Positions 9,347 to 19,065 of a DNA stretch of 64,000 bases are shown here, piece after piece (the first letter of the stretch is position 1; the number at the start of each line of letters is the position of its first letter). The notes beneath the pieces were generated by a model. That model was not told where the DNA came from and did not search any database. It worked only from the letters and a program-made list of their open reading frames with translations. The DNA lies in the NCBI GenBank assembly GCA_963699835.1, contig CAVOVJ010000014.1, positions 1-64,000 on the forward strand, written 5' to 3'. Source of the stretch: BM003 sp963699835 (GTDB taxonomy: Bacteria; Pseudomonadota; Gammaproteobacteria; Steroidobacterales; BM003). Both the position numbers and the translations under genes were made by a program.

Positions 9347-12300
9347 GGAGCTGGCGCGCTCGTGCGCTGCGCACCGCGTCGTCGCGAAATTTCGCAGGCA
9401 GCGGGCCGACGGCTTCGCCGTCGCGAGTATAGAGATCCATGTCTTTGGCGTAGCCGCGGGTCTCCAGTACGTAGTGCCTGCTCCAGCCCGCCGGCGGCGG
9501 CGCCGGCGGCGCCACAAACTGCGCGTGCAATTCTTCGCCCGGTCCGATTATTGCCAGCGCATCGTCCTCCGCGGCAACCAGCGGCAATGCCGGGCCCAGC
9601 GCGGTGTAAAAACCTGGCAGATAACGGGTATCCCAGAACGGGCTGCGCGCCGCATAGTCGTAGGAAGGCCGGCGCTGGGCCAGCGTGCTGCGGCGTGCAA
9701 AACCGGTCTTGGCAACCCGCGCAACTGTAGGCTCGAGCACGTCATGACGGTGCGCGGGCGGTGCTTCTTCGAAGACGATCGCCATCCTGTCCCAGTAAAT
9801 TTCGAGGTTTCCGCTCAGGCGCAACGCCATTGTCTGCGGCGGCAAATCGGCAAGCGGCAGCGCCATCCGTCGCGGCATGCCGGCAGGATAGCCGAATCGC
9901 GGGTAAACCTGGTGCCATGCGCCGTCAGCGGTCTGCGCTTCCAGCGTTGGCGGTGTGTAGCTCTCATCGGCCTGCCATGCCGCAAACACCACTGACGAAT
10001 AAGGGTATTCGACCCAGCCGTCCGCGACCAGCACGGGCACAGCGCCATCGCCATTGAGCGGCTCATCGAAGAACAACGTCAGCGGCTGCGGATCGGCCAA
10101 CAAACCAAGAAAACGCGAGTCGCGCTGCCCCTGCAGCGCAGCACGATGATCGGCATCGCGCAGCAGATCCGTCACCTCACGTACACCGATCGTCGCACGC
10201 ACGGGCTGGCGCTCTTCGCGATAAAAAATGCCGCGCCCGGTAACCGCGGGTGCCGCAGTACCCATACGTTCGTCGAGCACCATCGACCAGCCTGGAGGCA
10301 GGTCGTGGACATGCAGTTGCAACGCATCGATATAGGCATTCTCTTCCATCGGTTCGGTAATTTTCAGCGCGACCGCACCATCGCGCTCAACCGGCAGACC
10401 GGGGGGCAACAGGAAGAATTCCCATGGCCGTGGTGTGGCGTAGTTTCCCGGGGACAGCAGAAAACCGAGGCCTCCCACGCCGAGCACGTCGCTGACAAAG
10501 GAGTATTTCTCTCCGTCCCATGCAAACAGCACCGGGCAGCTCGACAACTGGCGCTGAGTCTCCGTCACGTTGTGGTGGCCCGCGCCGAGACCGAGCTCCG
10601 TCTGGTAGACCCCGTCGGACCAGTCGATCGCGATGAAGTCGGCGGCCGCCGTGCCGTTGAGACCGAGCGCGACCGGTTGCAGGCTCTGGCCCGGCGCGGA
10701 CCAGCTATCGAGCGTATACGCAATGGCCCAGTCGGAACCATTGCGCAGCGCGAGCCGGGCACCGATACCCGAGGCATTGGAGCGCATTGAATCGGCAGCA
10801 TTCTCGCGACCGCTGAGTTCGAGCACGACAAACGCATGGCGTCCCGATCCCGGCTCCCACCAGATCAGTTCGCCGTCACCGAATCCGGCGACGCCGTAGC
10901 CCGCATGCGAGGAGCCATGCGCTTCATCGATCACGGCAATCACACCGCTCGCGACCCCGCGGTGCAGACTGGTCCACCCGCTGGCTCCCCCCGCAAGAAT
11001 CTGGAAATGGGCACCGTCGTCATAAAGCAGTTCCAGCTTTCCGTCGCCGTTGAAATCGTAAACACCGATTGCGGCGGCGGACGCCGGCGCGGTCTTATCC
11101 ACCCTGAATTGTTCCCACCCGTCGAATTCGTTTCGCTGCCAGCCCAATACCCCGATATCCGCAGCCAGACCAAAAAATTCGACCTGGCCATCGCTATCGG
11201 TATCTGCGGCGGTCGCACCGAGCAGGGGCTGCGAAAGCATCGCCGCGGGTTCGCTGGCCGCGGTGTAACGCCACATGCGGTCGTTCAGAAAGAGGCGGTG
11301 CGGTGGCGACTGCTTGACCACCAGGATGTCGGTATCGCGGTCGCCATCGAAATCTCCCACGACCACACCGCGACTCGTCCCGGTAGTGCGCAGTCCCTGG
11401 TCCTCCGCCAGACGGCGGAAACCACCGTCACGATCGTTATTCCACAACTCGTCATTGCCGCTGGCGCTAACCGTGAAGATATCCAGATCGCCGTCGTGAT
11501 CCGCATCGAAAACCGCGCCATCAATGCACCCCGTATCCTCGTCATCGAGGGCGTCGGGCCACTGTTGCCACTGGTTGCGCTCAGTCTGCCGCCAGATCGC
11601 GCTAGCCGACTCCCCGCACAGGAAAACATCGGTCAGGCCATCGTTGTCGAAGTCCCCCCACATCGCCGCATTGACCCCCCGAGGCGATTGCAAGGGGTGC
11701 CCGGCAGCTCGCGAAAACCCCCCCTCCGAGTTCCCGATCAACACGACCGCAGAAGAGTCCGCGTTACCCCCGGTGACGAAAAGATCCTGTCTGCCGTCGC
11801 GGTCCAGATCGACCGTTGTCAATCGGGCACCAACGGGGAACGAATCGTGACCGAGCAGAACCGGCGGCAGAAACAGCGGCCCCGCGGGCACCGAGGGCCG
11901 CCGCGGTGCGGGCTCGCCAATGGCCAGCGCTTCGGCTTTCGGCCCCATCCGGGTGTATTTGATCTCGACCAGTCGCGCACGCGGATTGTCCTTGAATCGC
12001 TCGTAGGCCTCGATCATTTGCCGCGCTGCGTCGCCGCGCCCAAGACGCCGCAGCGACTGCGCCGCGCCGTAGTATGCGGAACGCAGATACGGATCGAGCG
12101 CGAGCGCTTTCTCGTACCACTGCAGCGCCTCTTCGAGCTGCTCGAGCTGTGCGAGATTCTGGGCGACGAAATACGCAGCATAAGCATCTGTCTCGTCAGC
12201 CGCGGCAACCGCGCGAAAACTCTCGAGCGCCTGCTCCGACTCGCCGCGGTAGAAACGCAGTACGCCCGACAGGTACCGCGCCCGCAGGTTATCCGGCGCT

Positions 12301-12614
12301 TCCTGCAGCACTTCCTCGAGGATCGCGAGCGCCTCGCTGTCGCGTTCCTGGTTCAGCGTCGCGATGGCGAGATTGACCCGGGCATCGTCCCAATCCGGAG
12401 CGAGCCGCAGCGTCTCGGCAAATGCCTCTTCGGCCGCGCCGTAGTTGAAACTGCCCATCAGCCCGACGCCGCGATTGTTGCTCTCCACTACCTCCGCCGA
12501 CAAACCACTCGCATCGTCCCTGCCGCACCCCGCGCCAAGCAGCATTGCCATGCCTGCGCACAGCGCTGGCCAGACGACAGGCCGGCCGCGTTCAGTCCAG
12601 CGTTTTCTTCGCAT
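9309..12614 (-). CDS. Giant lipoprotein: TPR repeats plus FG-GAP propeller
   Basis: This 1101-residue lipoprotein has lipobox LGAGC with Cys 30. Residues of about 40-210 form five or more TPRs (units such as AEEAFAETLRLAPDWDDARVN). An FG-GAP/VCBS propeller follows with loops DLDRDGRQDLFVTG, DFDNDGLTDVFLCG, DADHDGDLDIFTV and DFNGDGKLELLYD. After about residue 610 come an ASPIC/UnbV-like stretch and a roughly 400-residue C-terminal beta-rich region, beginning LFAWDGEKYSFVSDVLGVGG, that I cannot assign. The gene overlaps both neighbours (the nitrilase-like gene by 23 bp, the cytochrome gene by 38 bp), so production is probably coupled. The architecture suggests an outer-membrane or periplasmic scaffold; no catalytic motif is visible. 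Confidence 0.8.
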   Translation of the reverse strand: MRRKRWTERGRPVVWPALCAGMAMLLGAGCGRDDASGLSAEVVESNNRGVGLMGSFNYGAAEEAFAETLRLAPDWDDARVNLAIATLNQERDSEALAILEEVLQEAPDNLRARYLSGVLRFYRGESEQALESFRAVAAADETDAYAAYFVAQNLAQLEQLEEALQWYEKALALDPYLRSAYYGAAQSLRRLGRGDAARQMIEAYERFKDNPRARLVEIKYTRMGPKAEALAIGEPAPRRPSVPAGPLFLPPVLLGHDSFPVGARLTTVDLDRDGRQDLFVTGGNADSSAVVLIGNSEGGFSRAAGHPLQSPRGVNAAMWGDFDNDGLTDVFLCGESASAIWRQTERNQWQQWPDALDDEDTGCIDGAVFDADHDGDLDIFTVSASGNDELWNNDRDGGFRRLAEDQGLRTTGTSRGVVVGDFDGDRDTDILVVKQSPPHRLFLNDRMWRYTAASEPAAMLSQPLLGATAADTDSDGQVEFFGLAADIGVLGWQRNEFDGWEQFRVDKTAPASAAAIGVYDFNGDGKLELLYDDGAHFQILAGGASGWTSLHRGVASGVIAVIDEAHGSSHAGYGVAGFGDGELIWWEPGSGRHAFVVLELSGRENAADSMRSNASGIGARLALRNGSDWAIAYTLDSWSAPGQSLQPVALGLNGTAAADFIAIDWSDGVYQTELGLGAGHHNVTETQRQLSSCPVLFAWDGEKYSFVSDVLGVGGLGFLLSPGNYATPRPWEFFLLPPGLPVERDGAVALKITEPMEENAYIDALQLHVHDLPPGWSMVLDERMGTAAPAVTGRGIFYREERQPVRATIGVREVTDLLRDADHRAALQGQRDSRFLGLLADPQPLTLFFDEPLNGDGAVPVLVADGWVEYPYSSVVFAAWQADESYTPPTLEAQTADGAWHQVYPRFGYPAGMPRRMALPLADLPPQTMALRLSGNLEIYWDRMAIVFEEAPPAHRHDVLEPTVARVAKTGFARRSTLAQRRPSYDYAARSPFWDTRYLPGFYTALGPALPLVAAEDDALAIIGPGEELHAQFVAPPAPPPAGWSRHYVLETRGYAKDMDLYTRDGEAVGPLPAKFRDDAVRSARARQLHEQFNTRFQAGH

Positions 12615-13575
12615 CGCGTATCCGCTCTTTGTGTCCGTCGCTACTCAGGGCCGCGCCAGCCGGTGCCAGGCGCCGGCTGTCGAGATAAGAATGTATTTCG
12701 CTGCGCAAATGCGCCCGCATGTCGTGTCCCAGGCGCCGCTCGCGCTCGTCACGCAGGCGCGCAATGTCTATCGGGGCGACCACCACTTTCTCGCCCGGGC
12801 CGGGATCCGCCTGGGCCAGGATGCGACCGTCAAAATCCACTACCATGCTGCCTCCCGGCCAGCTGAACGGCGGGTAGTTGGCGAGGCTGGCGCCCTGGTT
12901 TGCCGCGACCACGTAGACGCTGTTCTCGAGCGCCCGGGTGCGGTTGATCAACGTCCACCAGTCCATCGGCTCGGTCGCTCCCCACGGATCCATATATGCC
13001 GACACCCGTACGATCAATTCCGCACCGCTGAAAGCGATCTGGCGAATCGTTTCCGGGAACAGCCAGTCATAACAGATCGCGACACCCAGCTTGCCGAGTT
13101 CGGTATCGACGACCGGAAACGGGTCGTCCGTGTAGCCCTCGATATCATGCGGACTGGTGTGAACCTCCCACGGAATCCACGGGTTGACCTTGCGATACTT
13201 GCTGAGAATGCCCTCCGGCCCTATCAATACGGTTGTATTGAAAACATCTTCCGGGTAGTCGGGGTCGGCCTCGAGAAAGGTGCCGGTCTGGATATAACAG
13301 CCGTACTTTCTCGCGAGACGTTCGTAAGCGTCGGTATGCTCGTTCGGCAACGGTATTGCCAGTCGCCGCCGCAGCTCCGCCGCCTCGGGATAAACCGGCA
13401 CTGCGTGGGCAAACTCGGGAAATGCCAGCAAACGAACATCGAAAAACGGCTCGTAACCGGTGATCGTTTGCTCGATGATTGCGCACATCCGGCGCGTCCT
13501 TGCAGCGATCTCGCCACGCTCGGCTGGCGCCGGAAAATCGGTCTGGCAGGCAGCAGCGTAATAGAGACGGGTCAT
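12592..13575 (-). CDS. Carbon-nitrogen hydrolase (nitrilase superfamily)
   Basis: At 327 residues this has the usual length of a nitrilase-fold amidase. The Glu-Lys-Cys triad is visible: E54 in AFPEFAHAV, K129 in KYRKVNPW and C168 in AICYDWLFPE. The conserved sequence after the Lys (VNPW rather than IPDDP) separates it from the N-carbamoylputrescine amidase near the right edge. Members hydrolyse nitriles or amides, or transfer acyl groups; the substrate is unknown here. No export signal is present, so the enzyme is probably cytoplasmic although both neighbours are exported. It overlaps the giant lipoprotein gene by 23 bp and sits 71 bp after the TPR gene. Confidence 0.85.
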   Translation of the reverse strand: MTRLYYAAACQTDFPAPAERGEIAARTRRMCAIIEQTITGYEPFFDVRLLAFPEFAHAVPVYPEAAELRRRLAIPLPNEHTDAYERLARKYGCYIQTGTFLEADPDYPEDVFNTTVLIGPEGILSKYRKVNPWIPWEVHTSPHDIEGYTDDPFPVVDTELGKLGVAICYDWLFPETIRQIAFSGAELIVRVSAYMDPWGATEPMDWWTLINRTRALENSVYVVAANQGASLANYPPFSWPGGSMVVDFDGRILAQADPGPGEKVVVAPIDIARLRDERERRLGHDMRAHLRSEIHSYLDSRRLAPAGAALSSDGHKERIRDAKKTLD

Positions 13576-13646
13576 CGCCGTTTACCACGCTATCGGGCCG
13601 CGCGCGGCACCAGCGTAGTCGCCAATCGAAAAACCGCCGCGACGGT

Positions 13647-15281
13647 TCATTGCTGGCTGCCCGGCAATGGCGGCGGCGCGAAGATCGGGTCATTCGGTTG
13701 CCACGGATCCGTCGCCGCCTCGTTGTTCTGATAGCGCTGCACGTTGATCGACAGACCCGGATAGCTTTCGACCTGGTTGGACTTGGCCGCTTCGAAAATC
13801 GCCTGTGTCTGTACATCCACCGCGGCATCGAAGCGGCCGGTTGCCGCCACCAGCATCGCCACGGTCTCGAGATGGGCGATGCTCGGTTGCTGCCGCGCCA
13901 GGCGGTCGGCAATCGCCAACGCCTCGTCGAGCCTGGCCCGATCCGGTCGGCTGCAGGTCGCAAACACCCGCAGTACACCCTGCGCCAGCACCGGTGAGGA
14001 TGGGTGCGCGTTCCATCCTTCTTCCAGCACGGTCCGCGCGCCATCGCAGTCGCCGCTACCAATCAGAGCAAGACCCTCCCAGAAATACAGCTGCGACTCT
14101 TCCGGCAGGCTCTCGCGCAGCGCGTGAAATTCCTCTGCCGCAGCCGAATAGTCACCCGCGCGCATCAGCGAATTCGCCAGCAGCCTGCGCGAGCGGGAAT
14201 GATCGCTGCGCACCTCGAGCGTCTTGCGGAAATAGTCGCGCGCGCCCGCGTCGTCACCCGATTTTTCCAGTAGCACCGCTTTGTTGTAATTCGCCTGCCA
14301 GTTATCCGGCTCCAGGCCCAGCGCCGCGTCGATCTGGCTCATTGCCGCGTCGGTCTCGCCGCGGCTGTCGAGAATACCACCGTACAAAACCCGCGCACCG
14401 ACGTTCTCCGGATTAAGCGTGACCGCATGGGCCGCACGTTTTGCAGCTGCCTCGGTATCCTTGCGGTTGAGTTCATAGATTGCCGCGCGAACGTAGTAAT
14501 CGGAACTCAGCGACAGCGCATGCATCTGCCCCAGCCACAGATCGTCGAGCGATACCTGGCCCTCGCCACGCAGTTCCAGTTGCTCGCGTGCCTTGTCAGT
14601 CTGACCGGTCTGGCGGTAGGCGATCGCCAGCGGGTAACGCAGCTGACTGGCCGCGGGTTCCCGTTGCAACGCTTCCTCGAGGTGGGTAACGGCCTGTTCA
14701 TAACGCTTCAGCTGCACCTCGGCCTGACCGAGCCCGGCGATCGCCGCGGCCTCACCCGGCCTTATATCGAGCGCGGTCTGAAACCATTGCGCAGCCTCCT
14801 TGTTTGCGCCGCTCTGCAGGTACATTCGACCGAGGCGTACTGCCGCAGGAAAATATTCGGGATCGAGCTCCAGCACCCTGCGATAGCCCGCGATAGCGGC
14901 CTCGACATCGCCGTCCTCCTGGTGAAGAAAAGCACGGTAGTAGCGCCAGCGCGCTTCCCCCGGCTGCAGCAGCATTGCATTGTCGAAGCACTGCGCAGCC
15001 GGAATCCGAAGATCGTGCGCCTGGTACAACATGCCGAGACGGCCAAAGTCGGACCCCCCTGCCGGCCCGTCCCGCATGGCAACATTCTCCCGCACGCGCT
15101 CCGCCGCCGATCGCAGCGCATTGCGCACCGCCGGCTCGAACTCGCTGAGATCCGGATCCGGAACCGGGTTCAACGCAGTGGTCTGCGCCTGCGCCGTCAC
15201 AGCGGCCAGGCTCAACAGCAGCGCCACGAAACCGTCGCGCAAAAGGCCTGCTGCCCGAGTCTGTCGATCCGCCATAGTCAT
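13647..15281 (-). CDS. Exported TPR-repeat protein
   Basis: This 544-residue protein has a signal peptide (hydrophobic FVALLLSLAAVTAQAQ, cleavage after AQA near residue 33). Nearly all the remainder is tetratricopeptide repeats, with units such as AIAGYRRVLELDPEYFPAAV and AVTHLEEALQREPAASQLRY, around ten or more in total. The C-terminus is Pro-rich (FAPPPLPGSQQ). TPRs form superhelical peptide-binding scaffolds, so a periplasmic assembly or docking role is likely. The gene starts 14 bp after the CRTAC1-family gene and precedes the nitrilase-like gene by 71 bp, so it is in the same transcription unit. A second start (MADRQ) two codons in is equally possible. Confidence 0.8.
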   Translation of the reverse strand: MTMADRQTRAAGLLRDGFVALLLSLAAVTAQAQTTALNPVPDPDLSEFEPAVRNALRSAAERVRENVAMRDGPAGGSDFGRLGMLYQAHDLRIPAAQCFDNAMLLQPGEARWRYYRAFLHQEDGDVEAAIAGYRRVLELDPEYFPAAVRLGRMYLQSGANKEAAQWFQTALDIRPGEAAAIAGLGQAEVQLKRYEQAVTHLEEALQREPAASQLRYPLAIAYRQTGQTDKAREQLELRGEGQVSLDDLWLGQMHALSLSSDYYVRAAIYELNRKDTEAAAKRAAHAVTLNPENVGARVLYGGILDSRGETDAAMSQIDAALGLEPDNWQANYNKAVLLEKSGDDAGARDYFRKTLEVRSDHSRSRRLLANSLMRAGDYSAAAEEFHALRESLPEESQLYFWEGLALIGSGDCDGARTVLEEGWNAHPSSPVLAQGVLRVFATCSRPDRARLDEALAIADRLARQQPSIAHLETVAMLVAATGRFDAAVDVQTQAIFEAAKSNQVESYPGLSINVQRYQNNEAATDPWQPNDPIFAPPPLPGSQQ

Positions 15282-15295
15282 CTCCGGCCGGACAT

Positions 15296-17038
15296 TTATT
15301 TGCTTCCGCTTCCCTGGACCAGCTCGTGATAGCGGCCGCTCGCAAGTCCCGCGAATCGTTCGACGGAACCATCGGGCCAGCGCACCTCCAGTTCCGCGTC
15401 GCCGGCAAAATCACCCAGCCCGAACAACACCCTCGGGTCGCTGGCAGAGGCGTAACTGCCATCGGTATGAACCCGGCGCGACAGGGTTCTGTCTCCCGCC
15501 CGCAATGCCAACGTGGCACCAATCGCATCGCGGCCGCCAGCGCGGGTCAGCAGGCGCACACCGAGCCAGTGCCTGTCCTGCCCGACCACGTTCTGCAGCA
15601 ATCTGACCGGCCCGCCGTTATTGGTCACCACGATATCGGCATCGCCATCGTTGTCGATATCGCCGAATGCGGCGCCGCGACTGACCTCGCTCAACGCGAG
15701 CGCCGCGCCGGCCGCGGCGGAGACTTCGTCGAAACCACGATCACCGCCGCGGTTGCGCCACAACTGGTTGGTTTGCCGCAGTGGCAGAGCCTCGCCGGCA
15801 GAGATCTGCGCTTCGATCTTGGTGACCGCCCCGTTGGCACTGAAAAGATCGAGCCAGCCGTCGTTGTCATAGTCGAACCAGGCGGTGCCGAAACCCGTAG
15901 CCGACAGGCTGCTCTGTCCAAGCGCAAGGCTCATCGTGCGATCCTCGAACCAGCCCTGACCGTCATTGACGTAAAGCGTGTTGGTTTCGCGGCTGAGATG
16001 GGTCATAAACAGATCGACGTCGCCGTCACCGTCGAAATCCTCCGCGCTGACACCCATGCTCGCCTCCGCCTTGCCTTCCATGTTCACCGCCGTGCCGGCA
16101 AGCAGCGATTCGTCGCGAAAGCGGCCTTTCTGGTCGTTCATCCACAACTGGTTTTCCGCACCGTCGTTGGCGACGTACACATCGGTCCAGCCATCGCTGT
16201 TGAAGTCGGCGGCGATCACGCCGAGCGCGGCGCCAAACGTCTTGTCGATGCCGACCTGGCTGCTGCGATTGGCAAATTTCCCGCTCCCCTGGTTGTGCAG
16301 GAACCGGTCGTTGACGGGCCGATAGGCAGACGGCGAGCAATAATCCGGAATGCCGTTCGGCAGACGGCAGGTTTCGTGGGTGCGCACCGTGTAGTTGACA
16401 TAGTTGCCGATAAACAGATCGAGCCAGCCATCGCGGTCGAAATCGAGAAAAGACGCACTGACGCTCCAGCGCGGGTCGGCCGAGCCCGACTGCGCAGTGG
16501 CATCGCTGAAGCGCGTCCCGCCATCGTTCAGCAACAGCGTATTTTCACCAAAATTGTTGATGTAGAGATCCATATGACCATCGTTGTTCACATCGCCGCT
16601 GGCCACGCCCATACCGTACCCGGTTACCGCGATACCGGCCTCCCGGGTGACATCGGTAAAACGCAGCACCGGCTTGCCTGCCACGATTTCGAGATCGTTG
16701 CGGTAAAGACGGTCCGAAAACGGCGGTTTGCCGCTCACCGGGATCAGCGCGTCTCCTATCGCGTCGTCCTCGCCGAGCAACTGCCCCTGCAAAAGGTAGA
16801 CGTCCAGATCGCCATCGCCGTCATAGTCGATCAGCGCAACGCCCGCCCCCATCATTTCGGAGAAATAGTCCTTACCGGTCATGCCGTTGAAATGAACGAA
16901 ATCGAGACCGGTCTGGCCGGCGACTTCGACGAATGGCGGCTGCTCGGCGGCGGCCATGGCGGCAACCGCAAGCGCCGGCCCAGCCAGAAACAGCAAAGAT
17001 GGGTTAAGTCTGTGCATAGAACCCGACATTTTATCCAA
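15296..17038 (-). CDS. CRTAC1/ASPIC-UnbV family FG-GAP protein, secreted
   Basis: This 580-residue protein has a cleavable signal peptide (hydrophobic LLFLAGPALAVAAMAAAEQ). It opens with FVEVAGQTGLDFVHFNG, the CRTAC1 hallmark. Seven Ca-binding loops follow, including DYDGDGDLDVYLL, DVNNDGHMDLYINN, DFDRDGWLDLFIGN and DIDNDGDADIVVTN, and then a C-terminal ASPIC/UnbV domain with EVRWPDGSVERF. It resembles the 4690-6525 protein in order and length but is secreted rather than membrane-anchored. The start at 17038 is the first ATG; ATG codons at residues 4 and 8 are alternatives. It heads the exported-protein part of the array, 64 bp after the CadD-like gene. Its role is unknown. Confidence 0.85.
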   Translation of the reverse strand: MDKMSGSMHRLNPSLLFLAGPALAVAAMAAAEQPPFVEVAGQTGLDFVHFNGMTGKDYFSEMMGAGVALIDYDGDGDLDVYLLQGQLLGEDDAIGDALIPVSGKPPFSDRLYRNDLEIVAGKPVLRFTDVTREAGIAVTGYGMGVASGDVNNDGHMDLYINNFGENTLLLNDGGTRFSDATAQSGSADPRWSVSASFLDFDRDGWLDLFIGNYVNYTVRTHETCRLPNGIPDYCSPSAYRPVNDRFLHNQGSGKFANRSSQVGIDKTFGAALGVIAADFNSDGWTDVYVANDGAENQLWMNDQKGRFRDESLLAGTAVNMEGKAEASMGVSAEDFDGDGDVDLFMTHLSRETNTLYVNDGQGWFEDRTMSLALGQSSLSATGFGTAWFDYDNDGWLDLFSANGAVTKIEAQISAGEALPLRQTNQLWRNRGGDRGFDEVSAAAGAALALSEVSRGAAFGDIDNDGDADIVVTNNGGPVRLLQNVVGQDRHWLGVRLLTRAGGRDAIGATLALRAGDRTLSRRVHTDGSYASASDPRVLFGLGDFAGDAELEVRWPDGSVERFAGLASGRYHELVQGSGSK

Positions 17039-17102
17039 TTCATGCCCATGGCAGTTAACGGCCGGCCCGCCCCACTGTTTGATCCCTGTACGGCGCGAGG
17101 GT

Positions 17103-17694
17103 TCACAGCAGATCCGTCGGGGTGTCGAGAAGGATATAAGCGCCGATCGCGATCATGATCCACGGCACCAGACGGGTCGCATAGCGGATCACCGCGGCCA
17201 TTTCCTCCGATCCGCGCACCCAGACTGCTCGCAAGCGCGCTCCATGCGACACCGGCAGCGAGGACTGCGCCGGTCATCGCCGGCCAGTATCCGGAAGCGG
17301 TATCGGCAAAAGTGGCAGTGAACAGCGCAATCGAGTCGCCGCTGGTCGCGAGCATCAGCATCGCGATCGCGGCATAACCGGGCACGGCCGGCATGGTTCC
17401 GGCCTCCGTGGCCTCGGCGCCACCTGCCAGGTGCGTCCGCAACAGTACAGCCACCCCAAGGCCCAGCGGAATCAGCCCCAGCCACCCCGTCATCCGCGCC
17501 GACCATCCGGCCAGCAGCCAGCCGGCCCCGGTCGCAATCAAGAGTACGACGACCAGCGCCGAAACGAAGCCCAGCGTGATCCGTGCCGCGCTTGCACCCG
17601 CCGCCCGCAAAACGGCCATCAATACCAGGTTGTCGAGATTCGATGCAAAAAACCCCGCCAACGCGAGCCCGACTGCAAGCATCGACTCGGTCAT
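17103..17694 (-). pseudogene. CadD-like cadmium/cation transporter, one frameshift
   Basis: Starting at ATG 17694 (MTESMLAVGLALAGFFASN), the frame encodes five hydrophobic helices with the family-typical early motif ASNLDNLVLM. Near 17204 the frame breaks (GARIGGNG...). The next frame continues exactly as a CadD-type C-terminus should: EMAAVIRYATRLVPWIMIAIG, then YILLDTPTDLL and a stop at 17103. The total of about 196 residues fits the family. CadD-type proteins are implicated in cadmium or other cation efflux. One base is enough to restore the gene, so an assembly error or a recent mutation is likely. It is first in the minus-strand array, divergent from the DUF1329 gene. Confidence 0.7.
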
Positions 17695-17798
17695 TACCGC
17701 CTCATTCCCGGTTCGCAATGTGCATCAGAGCCTGTTTCACGGCGCGCTGCAAGATAAGTGTAGGATTGCCCCGAACGCAGGGACGGAGTCATCGCCAC

Positions 17799-18988
17799 AT
17801 GCCGCACCAGATCACCCGCGCGACCCAAGCCGCGATTGTTTTCTGCTGTCGTGCGGCGCGGTGACCGCGCAGCCCTTTGCCTTTGACATGGCCGCGTTGC
17901 GCGAGGCCGGACCGCCCCCCTGGCAGCGTCATCGACAGCGCCTATATCGGCGCGCACGAACACGTCCTTGATGCGGAAGTCGCACGCCTGATTGCAAACG
18001 GTGACATGACGGTTTGGGTGGGCGATCCAATCTCCTTCGACACTCACCCCGCATTCGCCGCCGCGCGGCGACGATCCGCGCGCGGGTGACAGGCTGGCCT
18101 GGAACATGCGCTACGCATGGTCGGGTGACAACGGCGTTCTCACCGACATGATCTGGCACTACCGCGATATGAACCGGAACAAGGTGGAACGGGAAGTGCG
18201 GTTTTCCGCGAGCATGATGCGTTTCATGCATCGCCATGTCGAACAGCCCGTTCCATCAATCGAGGACAATCCGGGAGAAATATTTCTCGGGCTCTACTTG
18301 CGCGCGACCTACCCGGCCAACGTAAAAAACACGCAGCTGCTGATACACCGCCTCGAAGACGACACCAGCCAGGAGCAGGGCTGGATGTACGTGCCGTTCC
18401 AGCGCCGGGTGCGGCGCCTGGCGACCGGACAGAAAACCGCTGCGTTCCTCGGCAGCGACATCATGATCGAGGACTTTCTCGGCTATAACGGCCGCATCAT
18501 GGACATGACCTGGCGTTATATCGGGGAGCGAATGATGCTTCTGCCGATGTTTCGCCATAACGCACTCGATGGACTCCGGGAACCACAGGCGGACGGTTTC
18601 TCGTTCGTCGGCACTGGCGGCCGCGGCGGTTGTTTTCCGCAGGTTCGCTGGCAGATGCGCCCGGTATACCTGCTCGAAGCCATGCCGGGCGAAAAAGGCC
18701 ACCCGTTGTCGAAGCGGTTTTTCTATGTCGACAGGCAGACTTACGCCGCTGGGTCTGACTTATGACCGGGCCGGCAAATTGTGGAAACTCGCCATCGCCG
18801 CGTACTCCCACCCCGACCACCACGCACCTGAAAATGCCGGCTCGGGAGCGCCAATTTTCGATGGCGCCTCGATGATCGATCTGCAGGCACGCCATTGCAC
18901 CACGCTGACGGTGCGCGCCCGGGCCAACGTTGAAGGTATACGTGCCGCCGACTTCCAGTCGAGCACTTTGCGCGCGCGAGGACGCTGA
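17799..18988 (+). pseudogene. DUF1329 outer-membrane-type protein, multiply frameshifted
   Basis: Four plus-strand fragments in changing frames add up to one DUF1329 protein: ATG 17799 after GGAG, then signal peptide and CGAVTAQPFAFDMAALREAG; VIDSAYIGAHEHVLDAEVAR; MRYAWSGDNGVLTDMIWHY through PFQRRVRRLATGQKTAAFLG, SDIMIEDFLGYNGRIMDMTW and RPVYLLEAMPGEKGHP; and finally LTYDRAGKLWKLAIAAYSHP to the stop at 18988. Shifts fall near 17842, 17920 (in a run of six C), 18065 and 18755. DUF1329 proteins are exported and related to outer-membrane lipoprotein-sorting proteins; in several bacteria they neighbour RND transporters or sterol and lipid catabolism genes. No such neighbour is present here. Confidence 0.65.
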
Positions 18989-19065
18989 GGCCAGCGCCCG
19001 GCCCGTGCAGCGATGGTAGGCTACAAGCAGAACCCCTGACCGAGACCCTTAATCTCAAGACCGCC

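Noticed and set aside
10836..12866. 676-codon plus-strand open frame
   Set aside because: Antisense of the TPR/FG-GAP lipoprotein. GC-rich codon bias keeps the opposite frame open by chance.
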